Shown: positions 28,321 through 37,283, counted from the stretch's first letter. The stretch is 64,000 nt of DNA from Hahella ganghwensis DSM 17046 (GCF_000376785.1 NZ_AQXX01000137.1:1-64000); one strand, 5' to 3'. Notes: a model not told the origin generated them from the sequence alone. Program-made: numbers and translations.

Positions 28321-29870
28321 TCTGCCTGCTCCTCTGTCGAGGTGGAGGAAGAATCAGAGGTGGCACTCATCATAAGACCAAGCGTTCTCTCATCAGCATC
28401 CTTCGCGGATACCTCTCCAGTGATACAGCCATCACACATCACAATAATCCGGTCACTTAATGCCAGAATTTCATCCAGCTCAACTGATATAAGCAAAATA
28501 GCGCCACCACGGTTACGCATTTTCAGTAATTGGGTATGGATGAATTCGATTGCCCCAATATCCACTCCCCGAGTGGGCTGACCAACCAACAGGACTTTAG
28601 GTTCACAGTCCAGTTCGCGTGCAAGAATAAGCTTTTGCTGGTTGCCACCGGAAAAATTGGCACTTTTCAGCTTGGGATCCTGGGGACGGACATCGAACCC
28701 CGCCATCAATCCAGCACAGTGCTTTTCGACCAGTGCTGGTTTCAGCAAGCCTTGCTGGTTCCAGGTATCATCACGGTGGTAGCCGAGAATACTGTTCTCA
28801 CTGGCAGACATGGCGGTTACCAGTCCGACTCTGTGTCGATCTTCCGGAACATGGGCAATACCTGCGTGACGAAGATCGTCCGGTCCGATACTGGTCCCCG
28901 GTGATATTTTCAGGTTGCCATAGCTGATCGTCCCCGCATCCACCGGCCTCATGCCGGAAAGCGCTTCCATCAATTCAGTCTGACCGTTGCCGGAAACCCC
29001 GGCTACACCCACAATTTCACCAGCGGCCACACTGAAAGAGACTTTTTTAACACGCTCAACATTCTGACTATCGACGACGCTCAGTCCTTCAACGGTCAAA
29101 ACCGGCTCTCCGGCTTCATTCGAAGGTTTTTCCAGCTGGGTCACCACTTTGCGCCCGACCATGAGCTCAGCGAGCTCTTCGGGACTGGTGTCTTCCGTGG
29201 ACAGATGAGCCACCATTTCACCATGACGCATAACAGAAACATTGTCTGTGACTGCCATGATTTCTTTGAGTTTGTGCGTGATCAGCAGAACCGTGACGCC
29301 CTGCTCTTTTAAACCTTCCAGGATCTGAAGCAGATCATCGGTCTCCTGGGGGGTAAGCACTCCGGTGGGTTCATCGAGAATCAGGATTCTGGCGCCTTTA
29401 TACAAGGCTTTGAGGATTTCCACCCGCTGTTGCAGTCCTACTGGTAAATCGCCAACAACCGCGTCCGGATCCACTTTCAGATTGTAATCAGAGGACAGAT
29501 CTTGCAGAACTTTTCGAGCTTTGGCCTGGCTATGGGTCAGCAACGCGCTGCCTTCATTACCCAGGATAACGTTTTCGAGCACCGTAAAGGGTTCTACCAG
29601 CATAAAATGCTGATGGACCATCCCGATCCCGGCCGCAATTGCCGCATGGGAATTTGGGATATCAGTGGTCTTACCAAAAACCTTTATCGATCCACTATCG
29701 GCTTGATAGAAGCCATAGAGGATGCTCATGAGAGTGGACTTGCCGGCACCATTTTCCCCGACAATACCGTGAATACTTCCCTTTACCACATTCAGGCTTA
29801 CGTCTTTATTAGCCTGTACGGCTCCAAAGCGCTTGCTGACACGGTCTAGTTCGAGTGCATAGTCAGTCAT
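28317..29870 (-). CDS. Nucleoside ABC transporter ATPase (double nucleotide-binding domain)
   Basis: A 517-residue ATPase with two nucleotide-binding domains, as in RbsA and YufO. The first has Walker A GENGAGKST (about residue 39), a weakened signature (DLPVGLQQRVEIL) and Walker B LILDEPTGVL. The second has a degenerate Walker A (GVSGNGQTEL) and a normal signature (SGGNQQKLILARE). This asymmetry is normal in the family. A Ser/Thr/Glu-rich tail ends the protein. It lies 138 bases after bmpA, across a hairpin. Confidence 0.92.
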   Translation of the reverse strand: MTDYALELDRVSKRFGAVQANKDVSLNVVKGSIHGIVGENGAGKSTLMSILYGFYQADSGSIKVFGKTTDIPNSHAAIAAGIGMVHQHFMLVEPFTVLENVILGNEGSALLTHSQAKARKVLQDLSSDYNLKVDPDAVVGDLPVGLQQRVEILKALYKGARILILDEPTGVLTPQETDDLLQILEGLKEQGVTVLLITHKLKEIMAVTDNVSVMRHGEMVAHLSTEDTSPEELAELMVGRKVVTQLEKPSNEAGEPVLTVEGLSVVDSQNVERVKKVSFSVAAGEIVGVAGVSGNGQTELMEALSGMRPVDAGTISYGNLKISPGTSIGPDDLRHAGIAHVPEDRHRVGLVTAMSASENSILGYHRDDTWNQQGLLKPALVEKHCAGLMAGFDVRPQDPKLKSANFSGGNQQKLILARELDCEPKVLLVGQPTRGVDIGAIEFIHTQLLKMRNRGGAILLISVELDEILALSDRIIVMCDGCITGEVSAKDADERTLGLMMSATSDSSSTSTEEQAE

Positions 29871-29931
29871 GACAAACAGATTGTCCCGTGTAATTTTCTT
29901 ATATTAACTATTGGTTTATATGAGGCAGGTA

Positions 29932-29974
29932 AGAAAGGCACACCGCTGGGCCAACCCAGACGCTGTGCCTTTCT
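29932..29974 (-). terminator. Attenuating hairpin between bmpA and the transporter ATPase gene
   Basis: AGAAAGGCACA (29932-29942) and TGTGCCTTTCT (29964-29974) are perfect 11-base arms, and a second stem CTGGG/CCCAG sits inside. Read on the minus strand, the structure is followed by only a short U-rich stretch. A partial terminator here would let the binding protein be made in excess over the membrane parts, which is common in ABC operons. Confidence 0.65.
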
Positions 29975-30008
29975 TTCTATACATGAATATCAGCACTATA
30001 CCTTGATA

Positions 30009-31001
30009 TCAGTAATTACAACTGTTGTCCGACATATAGTCATGTACGCTGATTTTGCCAGCAATGATGTCAGCTTTAATCTGGTTGACCTTCGACTCCA
30101 TATCAGCACTTACCAGATCACGGTTGTTTTCATCCAGAGCCCAGTCCACACCATTCTCTGCCAGACCAAGAACTTCCACACCAGGGGCCCACTGACCGTC
30201 TTTGGCCGATTTCCAGGTATTGTATGCCGCCACGTCAATACGCTTGACCATGGAAGTCAGCATAGTGCCTGGATGAATGTAGTTCTGATTACTGTCCACA
30301 CCGATCGCATACTTCTTACGATCTTTGGCAGCCTGATAAACACCACTACCGGAACTTCCCGCTGCAGCGAACAGAACGTCTGCTCCGCTGTCGATCTGAC
30401 TCTTGGCCAGTTCGTTAGCCTTGCCAGGGTTATTGAAAGCGGCGCCGGTTGAACCAATCATGTTGGTGAAAACCTGCACGTCAGGATTAACATGCTTAGC
30501 GCCCTGCTCAAAACCACATCCGAACTTGCGGATCAGAGGGATATCCATACCGCCGATAAAGCCAACCTTTCCGGTTTCTGACTTTAATGCCGCCAGAGCT
30601 CCAACAAGGAAGGAGCCTTCGTGCTCTTTGAACACAATTGAGCGAACATTAGGCTTGTCCACTACCATATCAATCAGAGTGAACTGTGTTTCAGGATACT
30701 TTTCTGCAGCAGTGGCCACGGCGTTAGCCTGACTGAAACCAACCGCCACTATCGGGCTGGAACCGCGGCGGGCAAGTTTAACCAAACCCTGTTCAACCTG
30801 TGCTTCGTTGGTCGGTTCTACTTCTTTGATCTCAACATCAAAGTCCTTCTGAAATTTCTGAACTCCCTGAAACGCAGCCTCGTTAAAGGATTTATCAAAT
30901 TTACCTGCCTTGTCGTATACCACTGCCGGTTTAAAATCCGCAGCCTGAACGCTGGCTACAGTGGTGAGCCCCAATACGGTGGCAAATAAAACATTCTTCA
31001 T
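30009..31001 (-). CDS. BMP-family nucleoside-binding protein of an ABC importer
   Basis: A periplasmic substrate-binding protein of 330 residues with a clear signal peptide (KNVLFATVLGLTTVASVQA, cleavage near residue 20). The Med/BMP family features are seen in VVYDKAGKFDKSFNEAAFQG, IVAVGFSQANAVATAAEKYP and GFIGGMDIPLIRKFGCGFEQG. Known members bind purine and pyrimidine nucleosides. It is the first gene of the importer operon; no nucleoside-type riboswitch is evident in its leader. Confidence 0.92.
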   Translation of the reverse strand: MKNVLFATVLGLTTVASVQAADFKPAVVYDKAGKFDKSFNEAAFQGVQKFQKDFDVEIKEVEPTNEAQVEQGLVKLARRGSSPIVAVGFSQANAVATAAEKYPETQFTLIDMVVDKPNVRSIVFKEHEGSFLVGALAALKSETGKVGFIGGMDIPLIRKFGCGFEQGAKHVNPDVQVFTNMIGSTGAAFNNPGKANELAKSQIDSGADVLFAAAGSSGSGVYQAAKDRKKYAIGVDSNQNYIHPGTMLTSMVKRIDVAAYNTWKSAKDGQWAPGVEVLGLAENGVDWALDENNRDLVSADMESKVNQIKADIIAGKISVHDYMSDNSCNY

Positions 31002-31400
31002 CGGTTATCCTTATGGTCTATGCCTGTTATGTAATTATGAACCGGTTACGGCCATGAAATTTATCCTGTCAAAGACAAAGCTTCAGAAAGTGCCGGTTTT
31101 CATGGCAGTCAGCCATTTTCGCAAATCCTATTACAAAATGTTATCCAAGCCTATGCCTGAACAGCTATTTACAGTATTCCCGCATACGTACAAACCGAAA
31201 CCAAGCTGCAATTTTGTCGTCATGAGACAAATTTCCCGTCGCTTTTAGATAATCTCCTTTTTATCCGCCGACTTTTATCCAAGCCGACACAGCGCTATTC
31301 TTGACTTATTCGCGATTTGCGGCCGCAGTATAACCTGCCATTTGACATACATGTCAGGAAATTTGCAAATGGAAGCTGAAATTCATTTCAAGTAGCCCTT
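31002..31400. other. Divergent intergenic region between bmpA and sixA, with a palindrome near sixA
   Basis: No gene is seen. The part nearest bmpA holds no promoter I can support. Near sixA is a nested palindrome: TGACAT-AC-ATGTCA (31343-31356) inside CCATTTG (31338-31344) / CAAATGG (31366-31372). This overlaps a TTGACA hexamer at 31342-31347, so it may be an operator over the sixA promoter. Confidence 0.45.
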
Positions 31401-31910
31401 ATGATAACAAAGACCCTCACCCTGATTCGTCACGCCAAATCGTCCTGGTCAGACCCCAACCTGCCTGACAGGCAACGTCCTCTGAACAAGCGGGGAATAC
31501 GGGACCTGGCAAAAATGAACCATTTACTGAGCCACATGCATCTTCAGCCTGACTTGGTCCTGTGCAGCACCGCCAAAAGGACATTGGAAACCATGGAAGG
31601 CCTGAAAAGTGCTCTGGCAGTTGATGAGGACAATCTGAAGTTTGTGGAGCACCTTTACGAAGCGGATGCTTCCCAATTAATTTCTGAAATCATCCTGAGG
31701 CCTGATGCAGTTGAACACCTCGCTCTGATAGGTCACAACCCTGGCCTGACAGACCTGTTGAATCAACTTTGCGGCATTCACTTCAGCAATCTGGCCACAT
31801 GCGCCATCGCGCAAATGAGATTTGATTGTGTGCATTGGAGTGAAATCACTCAACAACAGGGCATTTTGCAGCTATTAATCTCTCCCAAGGCAGTGGATGC
31901 AGATAGCTGA
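31401..31910 (+). CDS. sixA: SixA-like phosphohistidine phosphatase
   Basis: A 169-residue histidine phosphatase. The catalytic RHA motif is TLIRHAKSSWSDP (about residue 9), the second arginine lies in STAKRTLETME, and the second histidine in LALIGHNPGLTDLLN (about 111). E. coli SixA removes phosphate from histidine phosphotransfer domains and from the PTS protein NPr. Here it lies two genes upstream of a hybrid kinase of the type that uses a separate HPt protein, a context that suits the family. A nested palindrome lies about 50 bases upstream of the start. Confidence 0.85.
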   Translation: MITKTLTLIRHAKSSWSDPNLPDRQRPLNKRGIRDLAKMNHLLSHMHLQPDLVLCSTAKRTLETMEGLKSALAVDEDNLKFVEHLYEADASQLISEIILRPDAVEHLALIGHNPGLTDLLNQLCGIHFSNLATCAIAQMRFDCVHWSEITQQQGILQLLISPKAVDADS

Positions 31911-32069
31911 TGAACGAACTTTCTTTTAACTGGTACACATTTGCCCTTCAGTGCCCCTCGTTTAAGAGAAAGTGTGATCTTTGTGCAGCCAAATTGTTTT
32001 CTTCATCTATACTTTCATCAGAGCAATAAAATCCTAAGTCACGATAAACTAAGGCGATTTTAACTGTCC

Positions 32070-32861
32070 ATGTCAGCTACCTATATCACAGCAATTATCG
32101 GCGGCATCATTATCACCGTTCTTATGCTGATTTATGCCTATCAATGGCGTGAAAAAAGCCGGGACGCAAGACAGCGGGACCTGAACACTCTGGGCGATCG
32201 GTCGCGCCGTTTAAGAGCAATAGCGACGGGCATTCCATCACAATACATGCCCAAGGAAATCGGCGCACTGCTGGTCGTCCGTGGCAGAGATACCTTGAAA
32301 GAACTTGCCGGATACGGAGCCAGGGATCGTCTCGATGAAAAACTTGAAGAATGGGAAATCATCAGGCAGGGCATTGAAAAAGGTAACCTTGTACCGATGC
32401 CAAACCCTCAGGATGAACCGGCACAGGTAGAACTTCGCAAAAATCTGCAGATGCTGTTCAAGTTCATTGAAATTCAGATCAAACGAAATCGCATCGATAA
32501 AAAACTCGGCAACAAATATCTGATGCAGACACAGTATCTATTGAGCAAGACGCTGGCCGACAGCCATGTCAATAAAGCCAAGCATGCGCATAAGGCTGGC
32601 AAACTCAGAGTGGCCATTCACCACTACCACGATGCAGTTCATGCCCTGGCCAAACTTGACAATAATCCACTGGCTCAAAAAGCGGTGACGAACTATCGCC
32701 ACCATATTAAAGAGCTTGATAAGCTGGCAACACAACAGGCAATGTCAAAAACCCAACAGAAAGCGTCCAAAGAAACAGCATCCAACAAACTCAGCAGCCA
32801 GCTTGACGAAATGATTGGTGAAGAGGAAAAGTGGAAGCGTAAGCAGAACTATGATGATTAA
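32070..32861 (+). CDS. Membrane-anchored coiled-coil protein of unknown function
   Basis: A 263-residue protein with one N-terminal membrane segment (about residues 5-24: ITAIIGGIIITVLMLIYAY) and a cytoplasmic, highly charged helical remainder. From about residue 90 there are long runs of Lys, Glu, Gln and Leu consistent with coiled coils, and a TPR-like stretch KAGKLRVAIHHYHDAVHALAKL around residue 175. I do not recognise the family. It sits between sixA and the SagS-like kinase gene, all on the same strand, and could help position that kinase. Confidence 0.75.
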   Translation: MSATYITAIIGGIIITVLMLIYAYQWREKSRDARQRDLNTLGDRSRRLRAIATGIPSQYMPKEIGALLVVRGRDTLKELAGYGARDRLDEKLEEWEIIRQGIEKGNLVPMPNPQDEPAQVELRKNLQMLFKFIEIQIKRNRIDKKLGNKYLMQTQYLLSKTLADSHVNKAKHAHKAGKLRVAIHHYHDAVHALAKLDNNPLAQKAVTNYRHHIKELDKLATQQAMSKTQQKASKETASNKLSSQLDEMIGEEEKWKRKQNYDD

Positions 32862-32947
32862 ACTACCTAACTTCATTTGCTTATTACCGGTTCTGTAATA
32901 CCATCACATGGTTCTGAAATACCGGCAATGATGAAAAGGTTAACTCT

Positions 32948-35335
32948 TTGAAGATTAACGCATACAACCGTCTTTCCTTTCGGTTAGCCCGAAACACAGT
33001 GCTGTTGGCCTTGTTTCTGGGCATGATGCTGAGCCTTATCCAGGTCGTCATTGATTACGTTAACGAAAAAAACTCCCTGGATATTGAAATCCGGGCCATC
33101 ATCACCATCAGCCATGCCCCAGCCTCGCAGATCGCCTATAATATCGATTCACGCCTTGCCGCTGAACTGCTTGAAGGCTTACTGGAACACCCCGCGATTA
33201 TTCACGCGGAAATCATTGATACCGACAACCGGATTCTCTCCAGTCGCGAACGCCGGGCGCAGGAATCACCTTATCGCTGGCTGAACGACATATTGTTCCA
33301 GCCGACCCGTACTTACAGCGAGACACTGTTCGTTCCTCAGCTAAACGATTTCGTTCTCGGCAACCTTAACGTGGTTGTCGACACCTATCCCAGTGGGGCT
33401 GAGTTCCTCTCCCGCGCCACTTTTACTCTGGTTTCAGGATTTGTGCGCAGTCTGATTCTGTCTGCGGTACTCCTGATCCTGTTCTATGTCATGCTGACCC
33501 AGCCATTGGTCAAGGTCATCTCCTCTGTCAGTGAGGTCGACCCGGAAACCCCGGAAAAAGTCCGTCTGCCGGTACCCAAAGGTCATGAACTCGATGAAAT
33601 TGGCGTGCTGGTTAACTCGACCAACAACCAGTTGCAGGCTATTGATGCCAATCTGGAAAAACTACGGAAGGCTGAAGCGAGACTGAAAACCTACTCCGAA
33701 CAGTTGGAGCAGATCGTAGACAGCAGGACCAAAGAACTTTCTGAGAAAAACAAACAGCTTATCAAGAGTAATCACGATCTTCGTGTGGCCAAGGAAGAAG
33801 CCGTCCGCCGCGCCAAAGCCCGAGCCGATTTCCTGGCCAACATGAGTCACGAAATCCGTACTCCGTTCAATGGTGTCTTGGGCATGATCAGCCTCACCCT
33901 GGAAGAGCCGTTGTCCGAGAAACAGAAAGAACAGTTGAATGTGGCCTATAGCTCAGGGGTTTCCCTGCTCGAGCTATTGAACGACATTCTGGATATTTCC
34001 AAGGTGGAAGCAGGCAAACTGACCCTGGAGAACATCAGTTTCAGCTTGCGTAAAACAACCGAGGACGTGTCCCGGTTATTGGCACAGAATGCCCATGCCA
34101 AGCATGTAGCGCTATACAGCGATATTGATCCGGAATTTCCAGAACAGGTCTTTGGTGATCCCACACGAATACGTCAGGTCATCAGCAATCTGGCCGGTAA
34201 CGCGATCAAATTCACCGATTCCGGCAGCGTCACTCTCAGCTTGAGAATCGCTCACTCACAACAAATAGAAATCCGAGTCAAAGATACCGGCATCGGGATC
34301 GAGCCGGACCGGATCGAAAGCATATTTTCTCCCTTTTCCCAGGGCGACACCAACATCACCCGAAAATACGGGGGGACTGGCCTGGGGCTGACGCTATGCC
34401 GACAACTTGTTACCCATATGGGAGGCGAAATACGTGTGGAATCACAAATTGGCGTCGGCAGTGAGTTTATCGTCAGTCTGCCTCTAAAAGTGGACGCCAC
34501 CATCAGCGCCCCAACCATTGACGAAGGATTGCGCGAGTATCAGTTTATTCTGATTTACCAGGAAAATAACCAGACCTGCAAGAGTATCGGGGCAGAACTC
34601 AAGCACTGGGGACTAAACCACAGAATACTTCCCTTCCACCAGGTGCAGGATCTCAATCTTCGCAAAGAACCGTTTTCAGAAAACACCATTATTCTGTTTG
34701 ATAGCCGCTCTGTCGCCCCAATACTGGTGGAGCACCAGGACATTGAGAAGGTGAAGTTAATATTGGTAGCCAGGCAGAACATTCCCTCTGAGACGTCTGC
34801 GCTGGCCATGATGCGCATAGAACAAATGATCAGTGCTCCAGTAAGCCGTGAAAGACTTTACGAGTCACTCTGCAGAGTCACCCAACTGACCAGCACACTA
34901 AAAGAAGTGGATGACCGTCTGATTGCCCCAGCGCGCAAGATTACTCACCATGTACTGCTGGTGGAGGACAATCAGGTTAATCAGCTGGTCGCAAAAACCA
35001 TCCTTAAGAAACTGGGGTATGAAGTTTCTATTGCGCAAAACGGTAAAGAAGCCTTGGATATTATCGAGAACGAGGAATTTGATATTGTCCTGATGGACTG
35101 CCACATGCCCGTAATGGATGGCTATGAGGCGACCCGGCATATCCGGCAAAATCCCCGCTTTGACGACCTCCCTATCGTGGCGGTGACGGCCAACGTTATG
35201 CAGGGAGACAAAGAGCGCTGCATGAGTTGCGGTATGAATGATTACCTGACCAAGCCTTACGAGAAAAAGGCCTTAGCCTTACTGCTGGAGAAATGGCTGA
35301 CACCTCCGGCTCACGCAGCAAATGAAACTGCCTGA
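32948..35335 (+). CDS. sagS: Hybrid sensor histidine kinase, SagS-like
   Basis: A 795-residue membrane hybrid kinase. Two membrane segments (about residues 15-37 and 165-185) bracket a periplasmic sensor domain. Then come a HAMP-like linker and coiled coil, HisKA with FLANMSHEIRTPFNG (His about 301), HATPase with NAIKFTD and GGTGLGL, a degenerate receiver and a true receiver (LLVEDNQVN, phospho-acceptor Asp about 716 in LMDCHMPVMDG). There is no C-terminal HPt domain, unlike BarA and GacS, so phosphate must go to a separate HPt. The layout and the following genes ospR, gpx, msrB, alaA and htpX match the P. aeruginosa sagS locus. It starts with TTG, preceded by AAAAGG. Confidence 0.85.
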   Translation: MKINAYNRLSFRLARNTVLLALFLGMMLSLIQVVIDYVNEKNSLDIEIRAIITISHAPASQIAYNIDSRLAAELLEGLLEHPAIIHAEIIDTDNRILSSRERRAQESPYRWLNDILFQPTRTYSETLFVPQLNDFVLGNLNVVVDTYPSGAEFLSRATFTLVSGFVRSLILSAVLLILFYVMLTQPLVKVISSVSEVDPETPEKVRLPVPKGHELDEIGVLVNSTNNQLQAIDANLEKLRKAEARLKTYSEQLEQIVDSRTKELSEKNKQLIKSNHDLRVAKEEAVRRAKARADFLANMSHEIRTPFNGVLGMISLTLEEPLSEKQKEQLNVAYSSGVSLLELLNDILDISKVEAGKLTLENISFSLRKTTEDVSRLLAQNAHAKHVALYSDIDPEFPEQVFGDPTRIRQVISNLAGNAIKFTDSGSVTLSLRIAHSQQIEIRVKDTGIGIEPDRIESIFSPFSQGDTNITRKYGGTGLGLTLCRQLVTHMGGEIRVESQIGVGSEFIVSLPLKVDATISAPTIDEGLREYQFILIYQENNQTCKSIGAELKHWGLNHRILPFHQVQDLNLRKEPFSENTIILFDSRSVAPILVEHQDIEKVKLILVARQNIPSETSALAMMRIEQMISAPVSRERLYESLCRVTQLTSTLKEVDDRLIAPARKITHHVLLVEDNQVNQLVAKTILKKLGYEVSIAQNGKEALDIIENEEFDIVLMDCHMPVMDGYEATRHIRQNPRFDDLPIVAVTANVMQGDKERCMSCGMNDYLTKPYEKKALALLLEKWLTPPAHAANETA

Positions 35336-35391
35336 TGCCCTTCTGGAGCATCTCTTATCTGAGCATTTGACAGAACATCAGCCAAAATAGT

Positions 35392-35859
35392 CTAGCGGGA
35401 GGTCAGCTCATTCAGCAACTCTCTCAACCCTTCCCTAAGCCCCACTAGATTCTCATTCTTTATAGTGCTACGGCACAACAAGGTGCGAGGAACTTCCGCA
35501 GCCTCAACTTTCAGGCCGGTCCCCTTATCTGTCAGTCTGACCAGAACTTTCCGCTCATCATCGGTAGCTCTCTGACGGGACAATAACCCTTGCTGCTCCA
35601 TTCGCTTGAGTAATGGCGTGAGGGTACCGGAATCCAACATCAATCTGTCTCCGAGGGTTTTGATTGTCACCTCTTCAGATTGCCCCTCCAGCTCCCACAT
35701 CACCAATAACACCAGGTACTGTGGGTAGGTCAGCCCGAGCTTTTCAAGTAGAGGGCGATAAAGCGCTGTCATCATGCGTGAACTGCTGTACAACAGAAAA
35801 CAGAGTTGATTATCCAAAGCCAGTAATTCACTGCGACTCTGATCAGCCAACGATTTCAT
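35392..35859 (-). CDS. ospR: OhrR/OspR-type peroxide-sensing MarR regulator
   Basis: A 155-residue MarR-family repressor. The reactive cysteine of the OhrR group lies in LDNQLCFLLYSSSRMM (about residue 21), and a second cysteine is near the C-terminus (RTLLCRST, about 129), so it is of the two-cysteine type. The winged helix is LGDRLMLDSGTLTPLLKRME. The gene follows gpx on the same strand with a 120-base gap holding no palindrome of its own. The likely operator is the one before gpx. OspR of P. aeruginosa controls the same neighbour. Confidence 0.88.
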   Translation of the reverse strand: MKSLADQSRSELLALDNQLCFLLYSSSRMMTALYRPLLEKLGLTYPQYLVLLVMWELEGQSEEVTIKTLGDRLMLDSGTLTPLLKRMEQQGLLSRQRATDDERKVLVRLTDKGTGLKVEAAEVPRTLLCRSTIKNENLVGLREGLRELLNELTSR

Positions 35860-35979
35860 TTTATTTACCGCTCTCTACACTCAGAAATTAATACCCATCC
35901 TTCCTACTCGCATGCTCAGGACTTTAGCCTCAGACATACTAACCAACACAGTCAATAGGCCAGTAATGCGCTAAGGCAG

Positions 35980-36462
35980 CTACTTCCCGAGAAGCTTCTG
36001 TAGAGGCTTTTCCAGTTTGGAAGGCTCAGCCGTCGGCGGGAAACGTTCGACGACTTTGCCATCGCGATCTACAAGAAACTTCGTGAAATTCCATTTCACG
36101 CCTTCAGAGCCAAGCACTCCTTTCGCTTCCTTTTTAAGAAATTGGTATAGAGGATGAGTATTGTCACCATTAACGTCAATTTTGGCGAACATGGGAAAAC
36201 TAACCCCATAGTTAAGCTCACAGAACTCAGCGATCTCGCTGTTGGTTCCCGGATCCTGCTGCATAAACTGGTTGCATGGGAAGCCGAGAATCTCAAATCC
36301 CTCATCCTTGTGATCATTGTAGAGTTTCTCTAACCCTTTAAACTGAGGGGTAAAACCGCATTTGCTGGCGGTGTTCACTACCAGCAGGACTTTCCCTTTG
36401 TAGTCAGCCAGGCTCTTTTCGTTACCTTGAATATCTTCCACTGTGAAATCATAAATTCCCAT
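35980..36462 (-). CDS. gpx: Glutathione peroxidase family protein
   Basis: A 160-residue thiol peroxidase that reduces hydroperoxides, with thioredoxin or glutathione as donor. The active-site Cys, where animal enzymes have selenocysteine, lies in [15 protein letters not shown] (about residue 35). The Gln and Trp of the catalytic tetrad are in [12 protein letters not shown] (about 70) and [11 protein letters not shown] (about 124). A strong GGAG precedes the ATG. Transcription likely starts from the promoter with the palindrome at 36510-36541, giving peroxide induction through OspR. Confidence 0.93.
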   Translation of the reverse strand: MGIYDFTVEDIQGNEKSLADYKGKVLLVVNTASKCGFTPQFKGLEKLYNDHKDEGFEILGFPCNQFMQQDPGTNSEIAEFCELNYGVSFPMFAKIDVNGDNTHPLYQFLKKEAKGVLGSEGVKWNFTKFLVDRDGKVVERFPPTAEPSKLEKPLQKLLGK

Positions 36463-36509
36463 GAAGCACTCCTTCTGATGATTGAACCTTGATCATTTTT
36501 ATAGTTCGT

Positions 36510-36541
36510 ACAATTATATTGTGCACAATATATTTAACCAA
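36510..36541 (-). promoter_or_regulatory. gpx promoter with an 18-bp palindromic operator (candidate OspR site)
   Basis: TATATTGTG-CACAATATA (36515-36532) is a perfect 18-base palindrome, and a second overlapping one, ACAAT-tat-ATTGT, lies at 36510-36522. On the minus strand TATAAT (plus positions 36513-36518) is a perfect -10 and TTGGTT (36536-36541) a fair -35 at 17-base spacing. A repressor bound here would cover the -10 and spacer. AT-rich TTGT/ACAA palindromes are usual for MarR/OhrR proteins. The start codon of gpx is about 50 bases on. Confidence 0.8.
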
Positions 36542-36572
36542 CGACTGGTGATCAATTTTTTAATGAAGAAAA

Positions 36573-37283
36573 TTAATCCTGGCTATAAGCCAGAATCTGG
36601 CTCAGTGCAGCCATGCCATATCCGGTATTTTCTCGCCATTCATTGAAAGCAGCCTGCACTTTCTTCAGATCTCTTTTGGATGTCGGGTTCCGATCAACCA
36701 CACCCAGATTAATCAGGGCGCCACAAACATGGTCCGTCAATTTAAACGTATCTTTGCCCACCATTCTCAGAAAGCTGGGGGCTGACTGGCCACCCAACTG
36801 CTTCCCCTGCTTGGCCAAAGTTGTCCACAAAGTCACGATATCGTCAACCGGCCATTCAGCCAGAAACCGTCCGAATCCGCCTGCCGGCCGCCCCAGACTA
36901 ATGACCATTTGGGCATTCACAGGTATCGCGCTCATCTTGCCCCAATGCCGAATAAGCAATTTGTTTTTCATACGCTCATCCAGGTCGGTATCTGACAACA
37001 GCACCATTTTTTCAGGCACAAAGTCGAAGAAGGCTTTTTCAAACTCCGGCCATTTCGAATCAACAAGACTGTGTTTCAATCCAGCACGGAATATTCTTCT
37101 GGTGATATTAGAGAGGTAATACGCATCAGATTTCCGGGACAACGCCTCTGCTGTCTCTACCTCAGGCAGCATTTTGGCCAGTTCACTTTCACCTCCAAAG
37201 CGTTCTTCCACTTTGGCGATACGATCCGCAATACTGATAGTTACTGGCGAAATATTCATCTTGGGATTCTTTACTTCTGTCAT
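36573..37283 (-). CDS. DNA-3-methyladenine-glycosylase-like (HhH-GPD type) protein
   Basis: A protein of about 236 residues. I place the start at 37283 (MTEVKNPKM) because GGAAGAG precedes it; a TTG at 37316 overlaps msrB by four bases. Conserved blocks are YYLSNITRRIFRAGLKHSLVDSKW-like (RIFRAGLKHSLVDSKWPEFE), a pattern of Tag-type glycosylases (F-x-A-G-x-x-W/H), and FLRMVGKDTFKLTDHV. I read it as a member of the DNA glycosylase superfamily whose base specificity is unknown. It lies between msrB and gpx, so it probably belongs to the oxidative-damage group. Confidence 0.65.
   Translation of the reverse strand: MTEVKNPKMNISPVTISIADRIAKVEERFGGESELAKMLPEVETAEALSRKSDAYYLSNITRRIFRAGLKHSLVDSKWPEFEKAFFDFVPEKMVLLSDTDLDERMKNKLLIRHWGKMSAIPVNAQMVISLGRPAGGFGRFLAEWPVDDIVTLWTTLAKQGKQLGGQSAPSFLRMVGKDTFKLTDHVCGALINLGVVDRNPTSKRDLKKVQAAFNEWRENTGYGMAALSQILAYSQD

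Noticed and set aside
31002-31400. Possible purine riboswitch upstream of bmpA
   Set aside because: I could not find the three-stem layout with conserved loop pairs that the purine aptamer needs.
32948-35335. BarA/GacS identity for the hybrid kinase
   Set aside because: The protein ends after the receiver domain without an HPt domain, and the neighbours match the sagS locus, so SagS-like is the better call.
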